Of a stretch of DNA of 64,000 bases, positions 1 to 11,700 are shown in pieces. Source of the DNA: Ophiobolus disseminans (Eukaryota; Ascomycota; Dothideomycetes; Pleosporales; Phaeosphaeriaceae). The notes below the pieces were generated by a model. It did no database searches, was not told where the DNA came from, and was given only the letters and a program-made list of their open reading frames with translations. The first letter of the stretch is position 1. Every line of letters begins with the position of its first letter. The stretch covers positions 549,193 through 613,192 of the forward strand of contig MU006239.1 of NCBI GenBank assembly GCA_010093685.1. The letters are read 5' to 3'. The position numbers and the translations under genes are program-made.

Positions 1-749
1 CATATCTATCTCGTAGCATGTTTATTGTCGCGCTCTCAAAAATCCATACTTATGCAATATCTAGTTAGGAGCTCAACACATCCTCTATCCTCTCGTTGTT
101 ATCGATATTTGCCCTTATTATCTGTTGTTATCGAATAGACTTACACTATGCCTAATTGGTTGTCTGTTACAGACAACTAATTAGGCATAGTGTGAGTAGA
201 TGCATGCTGTAGGTTGCGCACTACTAGTCCTCCTAGCCACCTCCTACAAGGAACTATTACTGCATAATGTCTCGTCCGTAGGGACTTCTTATTCGCTTAT
301 GCAAGTGAATACTGCAAGCCGGCACCCGGCTCTAGCCCCACTTGATGTATTAGTCGAATTAACCCAACAAACACTATAAAGACACGGTCTTGCGCCGCGA
401 GATAGTCGTGTTTTCCTCTCTTAACTGTTTAGCTAGATGTTAAACCACACTTGCATCTTACGTGCGCGGTGGCAATGTCGTAGAGGGTAGCTGTACGCGC
501 CGCCTAACACGAGCTTGTTTCACCTCAGCTACCTTCAAACGTTGCTTTAGTTACACTCGAGCTCTATGCTAGTACTTTTAGATACTTTATTAAATCCAAC
601 TTCGTTGCGCTCGCCGACTGCCCGCCGTACAAATATTAGCTCTAATCTTAGACATAACTCTTTGTTATACAGTTCCACTTTACAGAATTGTATAACTTAT
701 GCTTACTAAAGTAACTACGCCTATACCTACAGGCGCTTAGAGGGGTTTA
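1..749. other. Transposon debris, no gene
   Basis: I see no open reading frame or recognisable domain here. The composition (many CTAG and TTAG words) matches the RIP-mutated elements that follow. The only clear structure is the palindrome at 139-197. The last bases (about 738-749) are a short purine run directly before the first LTR, so part of this stretch may be the 3' interior of an older LTR element. Confidence 0.5.
139..197. repeat. Near-perfect 59-bp palindrome
   Basis: The arms 143-167 and 169-193 are reverse complements with one mismatch, separated by a single base at 168. Pairing continues outward to about 139 and 197 with one further mismatch. The arm contains GCCTAATTGGTTGTCTGT and its partner. 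No gene is nearby. It could be two transposon ends joined head to head, or a very small hairpin element. Confidence 0.8.
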
Positions 750-1108
750 TGTAAGAGGTTAGACCTCTACTGTCCTTAGTGGATACACTTCGGTTCATTA
801 GAACATCATAGAACGTCATGGAATGTCCTGGAACGTCATGGAATGTCCTAGAACGTCATGGAATGTCCTGGAACGTCATGGAATGTCCTAGAACGTTATG
901 GAATGTCCTGGAATGTCATGGAATGTCCTGGAACTAGCCAGAACAAGATATGTTCTTCTAACAGCTGACAAATGCTGATGTATGTAGAAACTTCCAGAAG
1001 CCAGCAGTCTGCTATAAAGTCAGCCTGCTCTCTAGCTCTAGATAGACTCTATCGAATTCATCACGGTTAAACCTAGCCTTTCTGCAGTCTTCTGCCTAGC
1101 CCCTTACA
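750..1108 (+). repeat. Gypsy LTR, left copy
   Basis: This copy runs TGTAAGAG...CCTTACA and is 359 bp long. It matches 14714-15266 once the solo LTR inserted in the right copy is removed. It contains the 10-bp tandem array at 801-930. Confidence 0.8.
801..930 (+). repeat. 10-bp tandem repeat inside the Gypsy LTR
   Basis: Thirteen consecutive decamers alternate between GAACGTCATG and GAATGTCCTG types, effectively a 20-bp unit repeated about 6.5 times. The right LTR has a shorter, more mutated version at about 14765-14864, so copy number has changed since the LTRs separated. Confidence 0.9.
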
Positions 1109-1276
1109 TTTGAATTCGATTAATCACTTAAGTAGCTAGTGTGGCTATCCCCTAGTGCTCTACAACGGAATTGCGAGAGCAATACAACGGAACAATTGCG
1201 AGAGCAATACAACGGAATACAAGGACGCTACTGCAGGGACCTCTACGGTTGAACACCTGCATAAGCACATAACAAA

Positions 1277-1352
1277 ATCATTAGACATTAACAGAATTAT
1301 TAGACATTAACGGAATCATTAGACATTAACGGAATCATTGGACACCAACGGA
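1277..1352 (+). repeat. Short tandem repeat in the Gypsy leader
   Basis: About four to five copies of a unit like ATCATTAGACATTAACGGA follow one another. They decay into an AATCACTAG-type repeat up to about 1430. The array sits between the left LTR and gag, and no function is evident. Confidence 0.7.
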
Positions 1353-1499
1353 GCCACTAGGCAACAACGGAAATATTGATAATCACTAGAATCACTAGAA
1401 TTACTAGAATCACTGGAATCACCAGACACAATAGAACATACTATAGAAGAACCTAAGCAAATAGCTAACAGCAGCAACGCTGCAAATGCTCCTCTAACT

Positions 1500-2671
1500 A
1501 TAGAGCAAACCTTCTACGCTTTCATGCAGCAAATAGTTTAAAGCAATGCTATTAATCAACAGACTATGCAAGGCCTCTAGAATGCTCTGCAACAAAGCCT
1601 TAATGCACTCTAGTCTAAGAAAAGGAAGAAGAAACTGCTACAGCTCTTAGAGTTTAATAGAACACGCTCTAAATAGAATAGATAGGAAATTGAAGCAAGG
1701 AACAAAATCAAGACTAATAGCAGAAGTGTTAGCCTAGCACCTTAGTTCACATGGTACACTGTAGACTGTATCTCTACGTGACTCTTAGTCACTTGCTTAC
1801 TTATCTTAGTTGTGTATATAATCGCTCTCCGTAGCTCTTTTAATACAACAACCTTCTTCCTCTTTTTGCTATCTCCTACATCTGACAAGAAGTATTAGGT
1901 CAGACATAGATTAGCTGCGCTACATCTTTGCTAGACTACGCAGCAATGCCTAGAACATGTGCTTAGCTTTTGCTAGAGCTAAGGAAGAGGAGGAGAATAG
2001 TTTAGGCTCCTAACTACTAGATTACTTAGCTAGCACATACAGCGACCCTAACCGACAGAAGAAAGCCCTATCTAATGTCTACTCTATCAAGCAGAGGACA
2101 CATAAGTCTTTTGCCCGGTTTCTACTACGCTTTAAGACTAAGCTAGCAAACGCTAGAGCATTGTCATTTAATAATACTATTAAGATCTTACTCCTAGAGA
2201 ATGCTATAAGCTATGCTATGCAGGAGAGACTAGTCAGCGTCTTTCTAGTCCCTACTAAGTATAGAGGATTCACTTCCCTACTTCAGACTATTAGGTTAAG
2301 ACTAGATGCAATCAAAGCACTATAGAAAGGACAAGCGCAACAACGCTATATGCAGTAAGACAGCTCTAAAGAAGTAATAGATTGGGAACCTACACACACT
2401 CATGCTGCTCAATCCCTAGGAAATTAACGCGCTAAGTGGGTGAGCAAGAATAAGATTTAGAGACGCAGGAATAACCGCTTGTGTATACGCTGTGGAGCTT
2501 CTAGACACATTATTAGCTCTTGCTCTTATGCTCCTGCACGTCGCCCTTCTCCTACTACTGTTGCAACTACAAAGATTGTAGAGAGACTACAGCTAGAAGA
2601 GGAGGATCCTAAGTCGGAAAAAGAGTAGCTCCTGCTTAAAGTCACTAGCAGGAGCATAAGGAGAAGGCTTT
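1500..2671 (+). pseudogene. Gypsy gag pseudogene with CCHC knuckle
   Basis: Reading through the TAG stops gives a capsid-like protein with a helical segment rich in Q, R and K. A retroviral-type zinc knuckle, CIRCGASRHIISSC, lies at 2482-2523. It is interrupted by the solo LTR at 1727-1887 and by many stops that would be CAG or TGG codons before mutation. Downstream to about 3390, fragments such as YRHQLPVFDLNQAAKLP resemble the start of Gypsy reverse transcriptase. Nothing here can be translated intact. Confidence 0.7.
1727..1887 (+). mobile_element. Solo Copia LTR in Gypsy gag
   Basis: The 161-bp unit begins TGTTAGCCTAGCACC and ends CATCTGACA. It is flanked on both sides by the 5-bp duplication AGAAG (1722-1726 and 1888-1892). 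It belongs to the same family as the 3' LTR at 32612-32773. LTR-LTR recombination has removed the interior. Confidence 0.9.
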
Positions 2672-4524
2672 GAGGATAAAGCAAAACTAGCGCTTATTTT
2701 AACCCTACATAAAAGCAAAACTAATTACTATACATATGCTTATTAATTACACTCACTACGCATCTACAATGCTAGATTCTAGTTGCTTGATATATGCTCT
2801 AGTAAGCGCCCACTTTGCCCGGAAAGCTAAACTCTAGTGCATTAATTTACCTACTCTAAGGACCCTCTAAGGAGTAGAAGGAACTAGAACTATTAGGCAA
2901 GCTTGCCACTTTATATATGATATTAAAGGATATACACGCACAGGATAGGGATACATAATAGAGAACACTTACCTTAGTTTTAATATCTTGCTTAGACGCT
3001 CCTAGTTTAATGAGTATAATGTTACTATTGCACTAGCAAAGAAGTTAATCTTTATCTACTTAGAAAGAACCCATATCCGCCTCCGCAGCAAGAAAGGAGA
3101 ACTACCTCCTACACTAATAGTCTAGGAGATCTCTGCAGTAGCTATGCAGAGATATATTTAAGCATCTAAGAAAGATAAGTCTATTAGTGTATTTGCTGCC
3201 TCTATAGTAGACATCTAGAAGGCTTTAGCTCCTAAAGCACAATTAAACTTAGAGCAGATTAAAGACCTCCTACTACTAAGCTACCGCCACTAGCTGCCAG
3301 TCTTTGATCTAAACTAAGCTGCTAAGCTCCCTCTACACCGCCCTAGAGTAGTGTTAGATTCACGGTAGTCTTAATAGATGACAATAGAATCGTAGATTGT
3401 AGCTTAATTAATTATTAATAATGTTTTCTGTCTAGGTTCGGATAATTTTGTGTTCTCCGCTGTTGCGCTAAGCTAAGTAATCCCTGCTCAATTGTACAGA
3501 TCCGACCTCACTTTAGCTTGTTCTATCTAATACACCCCTTTAGCTTAGAAGCTCTTTAAGCTAGATCTTATGCTATTGTGAGGTCTTTAAGTTGCTCTTA
3601 AATCTCCTTAAGAGGTACAGTATTCGTTACCTTATTAGTCTTTATATTAACTAATCCTAATTGTCGAAGGAAACCTTCCTACTTGCCTCTAGGAATTACC
3701 TTTGTAAGGCCGTCAGCAATTATGTTAGCTAACTGCACATATTTCATTTTGATCCTACCTTCCGTTACTTCTTATTAGATCTAATAGTTGTAGATGTCGA
3801 CGTAACGAAGCTTAGTCTAGAGGCAAGAGATCTCCTTAGTAATAAGTTATATTGTTTGCTTGTTATCACATTAAATAGTGATAGCGTAGGTGTCTAGTTT
3901 AATCTAGAGTTCGCGGAGTAACCTTAAGATAAAAAGCGCCTCCTTAGCTACCTAAGAGAGCGCGAGTAGCTTAGCTTTAGTTGTTGATGTTGTAACGGTG
4001 TCCTGTTTATTAGCTTTCTAGGCAATAAGTCCGCTAAAAAGCTTAATAGCGTAACCTTAGGAGCTCTTGCGGTCTAGTGTATTGTCAGCAAACAAGGCGT
4101 CGCTTGCAATCTAAAGTCTAGTGTTACCTCTAAGCTGTAAGGCGCGCTGTTTTGTGCTTTAAAGGTACAGGAGAACTTAGTCTGCTGCGTCTTAGTGCTT
4201 AGGCCCTAGGTTTAACAAAAATCGAGCTAGTCGTGAAGTGGCAAAGGCAATGTCTAGCCTTGTAGTGACTGCAGCGAAAAGTAATAAACTAATCTTGCGT
4301 TAAAATTTGTTAATATTAGATAGATTAGCTAAATCCTTTCTAGGCTGCAGTTCGATTGCAGCTATTAGTGTGTTGTGTCGAAGATTCGTGTTGTCTGCTA
4401 GTCGGCTGATTTTGTCCGAGTAGGCGGCTTGCGATAGCTAAATTTTGCGTGTTGTTTAGTTCTGTAACACTTCTATTCTAAGAAACTATTAGAGGTCGTT
4501 TCCTTCTGTTAAAGTGTACTTGTC

Positions 4525-4957
4525 TGTTACGAACAAAGGGCAGGACGTATCGATTGTCCGCGCGGGACAATCAGGCCACCCGAAGTGGGGCAGTGCAACC
4601 GGGTCACGTGACTACTATTATGCCAAGCCACACTATTAGTGATGGCCGCACTATTAGTAATAGCCGCACTATCAGTGATGGCCGCACTATCGGGAGATAG
4701 CACCGTACCCTCTGAGGGCACGGAAGTATATAGACACCTACGATAGGCTCCTACAGCTCATCGTGCTCAACTTAATACAGCGATCTTGATACAGCCTTCC
4801 TAGCAACCCTAATTATTGTAGTGAATTCCCTAGTGACAGTCCTCTCTGTTCTCCCGGTCAGAACTGCCACTACCCCCTGCTTGTCCATCTGCGAAACTCA
4901 ACCCCGGCGCCCTCAGAACACCGGCGATATCCTCTCCACTTCTGTAGGCCCTTCACA
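4525..4957 (+). mobile_element. Young solo LTR inside Copia 1
   Basis: The 433-bp unit begins TGTTACGAAC and ends CCCTTCACA. It is flanked by the 5-bp duplication TTGTC (4520-4524 and 4958-4962). GC content is much higher than in the surrounding Copia, and CCAG/CTGG words survive, so it inserted after most of the RIP decay. I did not recognise its family. Confidence 0.85.
4629..4700 (+). repeat. 18-bp tandem repeat, four copies
   Basis: Four consecutive 18-mers of the type CGCACTATTAGTGATGGC lie inside the solo LTR. The fourth copy is degenerate. In reverse they give the repeated peptide AAITNS, which is only an open-frame accident. Confidence 0.9.
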
Positions 4958-7900
4958 TTGTCTTGCAAACTTTTAATAGCTTATTAGGCCTCTTGTAACT
5001 TCTTCTTGTGATACGCGATAATAATGTCGTTAACGTAGAAGAACACAATAACCCTATCTTTAATTAGGCAGTATAGTTCGTAAGGCACTATTTAAAAACC
5101 TAGTGCTTTGAGCGTTGTTGTAAACTCTTTCTACTAGAGAAGTAGTAAAACACGAAGACCGTAGAGTGCCTTATTTACTTGCAGTATTGTTCTAGGCTTC
5201 TAATAGCCTCGAGGCATTCTTATGTAAACCTCTCGATCTATAGTAGCATAGACAAATGCATTAGTAACGTCGTATTGCTTAAGCTCTATATTATAGTAAG
5301 CGGCTATTGCTATTATTATTCGAAATAACTAGCTAGCAAGCGTAGCTGCGTAAGTGTCTTGCAAGGTAATGTAGCGTTATTAATCGCCTTAGACAACTAG
5401 TCGTGCCTTGCACTTTAGCAAGCGATAGTGCTTGTTAAGTTTATAGGTATATACCTACATACAGTTAAGAATCTGTTGTCCTATTAGTTTAATCTTCTTT
5501 AATAGTATCTCTAACTATAATCTTATCTCTCGGTGGCTTGCGAGGTGGACTCGTTTAGCCTCCTAGAACATCTTGCCTATTAGGTGATCCTTAAGCTTAA
5601 TTCGGCACGTTAGCAGAGGTAGGAGTTGACTTCGATAGGGCTTTAAGCCTTTGGCGAGCATTCTTATTATCTTAGCCTTGTCTAGAACTTCTCCTCTGTA
5701 TTTTCTAACACGGCCGGCTTAGGTTCCCGCTATAAAAGCTGCTGCCTAGGGAATAGTTGTTAAGGACGCTTATTGCGTTAAACTTAGCTAGTCTCTAGCT
5801 ATTAATTGCGCAAGCAATGCTGCAGGCGGCGGTGTTGTTAGAGGAGTTAGGTAGTTATCCCTAATCTTCCTCCCTTAAAAGAAGCCGGGCTAGTCTTCTT
5901 CTTCGTTGTAGTCTAGTGATAAATCGATAGGTTCGTCCTCGTAGAACGAGGTTGTCTCTAGTTAATTGCTAGAAGCTAGCAATTCGATTGTTCGTACAAG
6001 AGTCGCGATCTCCTAAAGCGTCTAATTTATAAGGTTGTTAGCGAGGTCCTCTGTCGTGCCGTTAAAGACTGTTTACTCGTCAAATACGACATCTCGCGTG
6101 CTTATTACCTTTGCAAGGGACAGAATCTAGATGCGGTATATGTTTGTAGATCGATATCCTACTAGGTATCCTATCTAAGCCTTTGAGTCTAGGCGTTGTA
6201 GTCGCGATTGGCTACGTTAGGTAGCGCTGCTTATAGCAAAAGCCTTACAGCTATATGCCTTCAGGTGTCTAAGGCTCGGACGTCGCGGCGACGTAACTAT
6301 TCTATTTAATAGGGCAGCTCTTGTAAAGAAGACTTTATACGGCGTTTTCTATTAGTTCTTGTAGTTTAGCGTTCAATTGTATAGGTATACTCTAGCTTGC
6401 GTGATCTCTAGCTAGAGCTCCTAGGATAGGTTAGCGTCTAGTCTTATTGCGCGAGACTTCTCTTTGTTTACGCCCTCTAAGCGTTTAGCACCTCTGTTCT
6501 GCGCTTGTGTGTCTAGAGCTAAAGGCTCAACTGTTACTTCCTTAGACGCTAGCTAGCGTTGCACTTCGGGCTTTACCGTAGTGATCTTGTTGTCTAACTT
6601 AACTGTTTTAACCCTAATATTAAAGTGTAGTTTAAGGAACGTTAGGAATGCTAATAGAAGCCTAATTATAGATTTAGCTGTACGATTGTTAGTGAAGTAG
6701 AAGTCCTACTAGTATCTAGAGTAGTCGTCTGTAATCAGCATTTAGCTCTTCTCCTTTGTGACGCTTTGAATCTCGTATAAATAGAAGTCTATAGATAGTC
6801 TCTCTCTAGGGCTATCGTCGTCGTTAAGGCGTAGCACGCAGCTAATCTGTCGTCGCGCTTTCAAGCGCCCGCATGCGTCGCATTATACTGTAGTGATGCC
6901 CTTAATACGCACCCCTTTAGTCTGTCCTACAAGGTGCTCGATTACAGCTAGTCCTAGGTGTCCTAGTCGTTTATGCTAAAGGATTGCAGGCGACGTTATC
7001 GCAGACTGCTTCGTCCGCAAGGTGCTCTTGTGCGCAGCGTAGGATGCGTTTTGCACAGGATAATACTCTATCACCTATTGTCTATAGTGCTCTATAAGCT
7101 CGCATACTACAGAGTTGTCGAGTTAGCGTAGTGTTGTAGGATTGTTCTTTGTATCCTACTAGATCCCTATCTGCCTAAGGCGGCAGAAGGAGACAAGGTT
7201 GCAGTGCAGGTCTAGGCAGATAGCTACGTCCTGCAGAACTAGCCTGTTATCTCCTTGCTAGCACCTTAGCGTTAGCGCTAGGGACCCGTATCCTTTTACC
7301 TATATCTTTGTATTTCCAGCCTATATGTAGTCTCCGTATGCAGAAGGGCAATAGTTTAAGATACGACGTAGATCGTTTGTAATATAGCATGTTAAGCCTA
7401 AGTCGAGGATAAAAGAGTGCTTAAGTAGATATTGCACCTCTGCGTTAAAGGAGAAGAATGCAAAGGCACCTTTTACATGCGATATTGCGCGACCTTCTAG
7501 TTAATTGTTAATACTCTCGGGTATTAGAGTGTGCGACTGCTTGATTTGTGGAGTCTGTGTACAGGACCTGCTCTGTCCTCTTAGTACACCTTAAAAAGCT
7601 GTATTATGCTTACGCTTGTACTCGATTAGCTTAAGCATTACTTTGTTTAGCTTCTACTACTTAGGTGCGTTATCCTAGTAGATATAGTAGCAATCCTAGA
7701 CTTTATAGCGTTGCCCGCAGGCTAGGCACGTTGTGCCTCCTGTCTGCGTTGCGTCTTAATCTAAAGATCGCTTAGATCTAGCCTTGTTTAAGCTAGATGT
7801 ACGTTGCTGTTAAGGTCTACCCTGTTTAGATAGCGCGCTTTCAGCTTTAGAGGCGTCCCTCTTATTGCTCTAGGTGCTTGCACTACTGTTAGCGAGATAT

Positions 7901-8752
7901 GCTGCCTTATCTACTGCAAAAGCAGCCTTATTCTTCTCTAATCTAAGGGGATAAGTCACAAGCATGTGTTCTTAGAAGCGTTTTATTATCTCCTTTCTTG
8001 TTATGCTAGCCTGCCTACGACTATTATCCTAGAAATTAACTAATTAGATAGAAGCGACTTTGTTCACAGCAATAAGAAAGTCTTTTGTTATTGCTGAGAT
8101 ATCCGTTAGCTTAGCGACTTAACAGGTCTCTGCCTCTATCGCTGCTTAATCGTATTCTGTAATCTATATGTCCTAATTTGTTGCAGTTCTTATAGGTTTA
8201 AGAGAGGCTATATAGCGCTTACGCGCTTACTTCTTTTCTATATTGTCGTTAATACTAACTGTTTGTTGCAGGCTCGTTACCCACTCGCGGAGAGTTTAAT
8301 TAGGGAGGCAGCAGGTGCGCTGCAGGTAAGGCGACACAGTTAAATGTACAAATGTGATAATCTGCAGGAGAGCTGCTTTCTGCTTCTTATATCGTCGTAG
8401 GCAGGTCTTGTACTAGTCCGAAAGGACTTTGTAGTACTTAATATCCTCTTTAAACTCTTGTTAAGCTAGTTGTGATAGGTTAGACTGCCTAATAGGGACT
8501 CGTACGCTACGTTCTAACGCGTACGTCGTGATGTCGGGCGCGGTAGGTTCTGCAGGCTCTGTTAGCAGGACTTAGTCTCCTACTAGATTGACTGCGCCCT
8601 AGATCTCGAGAGCTACGCATCTTGCTTGTAGCTAGATTATCTAGGCTGTGTAGTCTATGTAGTCGCGCAGCGCAATAGTCGTATTGTGCAATAAGGTGTA
8701 CGCTATATTGTTTGCGGAGTGCAATAAGACTCTTAATTATTAGATTTACAGT

Positions 8753-11700
8753 TGTCAGATTTGATGAGGTATTAAGACCTAATAATAGATAAGATAAATT
8801 AATAATAATGTTGTATTCTAGTGTTCTCTCGGTTAAGTGCGGAGTTTAACTAGGTGTTAGATCTAGTACTAGTGTGCTAAGGCGCTTGTGCCGGCCTCTT
8901 CTATTTCTTTTAGTGTTAGTAGCCTTACAGCACCCCTGATATCTAACACACCCTCTTAGCTTAGATGTATTTGCAAGCTAGTAACCTTAGGTGATAATAA
9001 GGTCCTTAAGTTTTGCTTAAAGTTCTTCTAATAGTGCCTCCTTAGTCACCTTGTGTAGTAATACCTTAATCAATCTAACTTAATAAAGAAAGTTTAGCCA
9101 CTTGTTGCCTAGCAACACCTTAGTGAAGCTATCCGCTATTATTTCTGATAATTAAATGTATTCTACAGTAATCTTTCTACTTGCAACCTCCTATCTTATC
9201 TAGTGGTTGTGGATGTCTACATGCCTAAGCTTTGTTTAAAGCTTTAATATCTCTTTTGTAACTAGTCTAATAGTCTACATGTTGTCGCAATGAATCGTGA
9301 TTGTGTTAGATAGAAGCTAGATTTAGAGCTTCTTAAGTAGGCGTGATGTAAAGAGAGCTTTCTTAGCTACTTAGGATAGGGCTAGGAGTTCTGCCTTAGT
9401 GGTGGATGTAGTGACAGTGTCTTGCTTGCTAGCTCTCTAGGCAATAAGGCTATTAAAGAGCTTAATTGCATAGCCTTAAGAGCTTTTCCTGTCTTGTGTG
9501 TTGTCTGCAAATAATGCATCACTAGCTACTTAAAGAGTGTCTCCTCCTCTAAGCTAAAGTGCTAGCCACCTTATGTCTAATAGGTATAGAAGGACGCGGT
9601 CTGCGGCATCGTAATGCTCTTAGGATAGGTTTAAGAGGAAGCGTGCTAAGCGTAAGGTAGCAAAAGCAATGTCTAGTCTAGTGGTGACTGCAGCAAAGAG
9701 TAGTAATCTAATTTTGCGTTAGTATCTGTTGATCTTAGCAGGTGTTAATAGTAAGTTTAAGGGCTTAAGTTCAATAGAACTCATAGGTGTATTATAGCGT
9801 AGCTTATGCTTATCTACTAGCCTATAGATTTTGTCTACATAGGCAGCTTGTGAGAGATAGATAAGTCCTTTCTTCCTGTCTCTTATCACCTTAACTCCTA
9901 GGAACTATTAGAGATCTTCTCCTCTAGTTATAGTATACTTATTCTATAGGAGTTTAACTGCTTGTTGTGCTTTCTTAGCCTTGTGTTTAGCATAGGCTAG
10001 GATAATGTCATCTACATAGAAGAAGATAATAATACTATTCTTAATTATGCAGTAAGGCTCGTAAGGGACGCGTGTAAAGCTAAGGTCTTTAAGAGTTGTT
10101 GTAAACTCCTTCTGCTAGAGCATAGGTAAGATACGCAATCTATACAAGGCCTTTTAGACCTTAAGGATAATACCTATCTTCTAGTATCCTTTAGGCATTC
10201 TTATGTAGATTTCCCTATCTATAGTAGCATAAACAAATACGTTTGTAATGTTATATTGCTTAAGTTCTAGGTTATGCTTAGCTGCAATTGCTATAAGCAT
10301 GCGAAATAATCTGCTAGCTAGGGTAGCTGCATAGGTGTCTTAGGAAGAGATCTGTCTCTGTTAGTCTCCTCTAACTACAAGGCGTGCCTTGCACTTAAGG
10401 AATTAATAATCCTTGTTGAACTTATAGGTGTATACCTACATATAGTCTAGGACCTAGTGACTTGTTAGTCTAATTAAGGCATAGGATACTTCTCTCTATA
10501 ATTCTATCTTTTGATAGCTTACTAAATAGTCGCGTTCTGCTTCTTTAAACAGCTCTCCTATTAGGTGTTCTTTAAGCTTAGTCTTATAAGTTAGTAGAGG
10601 TAGGAGCTAACTGCGGTGTAGCTTAATGCCTAAGGCAAGCAGCCTCTTTACCTTAGCCTTGTTAACTACTTCTCCTTTATGTTAGCTAACATGTCTAGCC
10701 TAAGTTCCTGCTATAAAGGCAGCTGCCTATAGGATAGTCTTAGATAAGCATGACTGCGTTAATCCTGTTGCCTTGTTTGGGGTCAATAATGTAGCTAGCA
10801 ATACAGCTAGTGGTAGTAGTGATAGTAGAGGTGTTAGGTATATGCCTATGATCTTCCTCCCTATAATTTTCCTCTCTTAGTAATAGCTAGGTAGATTAGT
10901 CTCTTCTTAAGCTGTTGAGTCTTCAGTAGTGTTATTCTTAAAGAATAATTTAACCTCTAGATTAGTTAGTAGTGTTAGAAGCTCTATAGTCTTAATATAA
11001 GTTGCAATCTCTTCTAGTGTACTGTGCATAAGGTTGTCTATTAGGTTCTTAGTCTTGCTATTAAATACTAAATGCTTATTAAACACAACGTCGCGTGTGC
11101 TAATAACCTTAGCTATAGATAGTATCTAGATGCGATAGATGTTGGATAATCTGTATCCAACTAGGTAGCTAACCTAAGCCTTTAGGTCTAGGCGTTAGAG
11201 GCGTAATTTCCCTCTATAAGTATCATCAGTCATTGCAAAGGACTTGCATCTATATGCTTTAAGATAAGTAAGGTTTAGTTTGCGGAGTTTAGTAACAATT
11301 CTATTAGAGAAAGCAATCCTTGTAAAGAAGGTCTTATATAGTGTCTTCTAGTTGTTAGTGTAATTTAGCGTTCTGTTGTAGAGGTAAACTGCTGCTCTAG
11401 TGATTTCAGGCCACAGTTCCTAGAAGAGGTTAGCATCCAATCTCATAGCGCGTGCCTTCTCCTTGTTTACACCCCCTAAGCGTTTAGCACCTCTATTCTA
11501 GGCTTAAGTATTAGGAGCTAAAGGCTTAATAATAATCCCTTTAGAGTTAAGCCAGCGCTAAACTTGTGGTTTAATAGTGGTGATCTCATTATCTGCTTTA
11601 ATAATCTTGATAGTGATATTGAAATAGATCCTAAGTTTGTTAATAATAGAGTTAGCAGTTCTGTTGTCCGTGAAGTACATATCCTACTAGAGTCTAGAGA

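Larger units (their letters stand above)
3391..8752 (-). mobile_element. Copia retrotransposon 1, RIP-mutated, reverse orientation
   Basis: The minus strand encodes a Copia polyprotein with many TAG/TAA stops. The reverse transcriptase segment QYDVTNAFVYATIDRE is readable around 5225-5285, with integrase and gag regions to the right. The left LTR (about 3391-3530, reverse complement) is followed by a purine tract (reverse of ACACCCCTTTA). The right end keeps the primer-binding region (reverse of ATTAAGAGTCTTATTGC, near 8730) but its LTR is cut off by Copia 2 at 8753. The interior carries a much less mutated solo LTR (4525-4957). Confidence 0.75.

Noticed and set aside
801..930. CRISPR-like array
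   Set aside because: The units are contiguous decamers without spacers, inside an LTR of a eukaryotic element.
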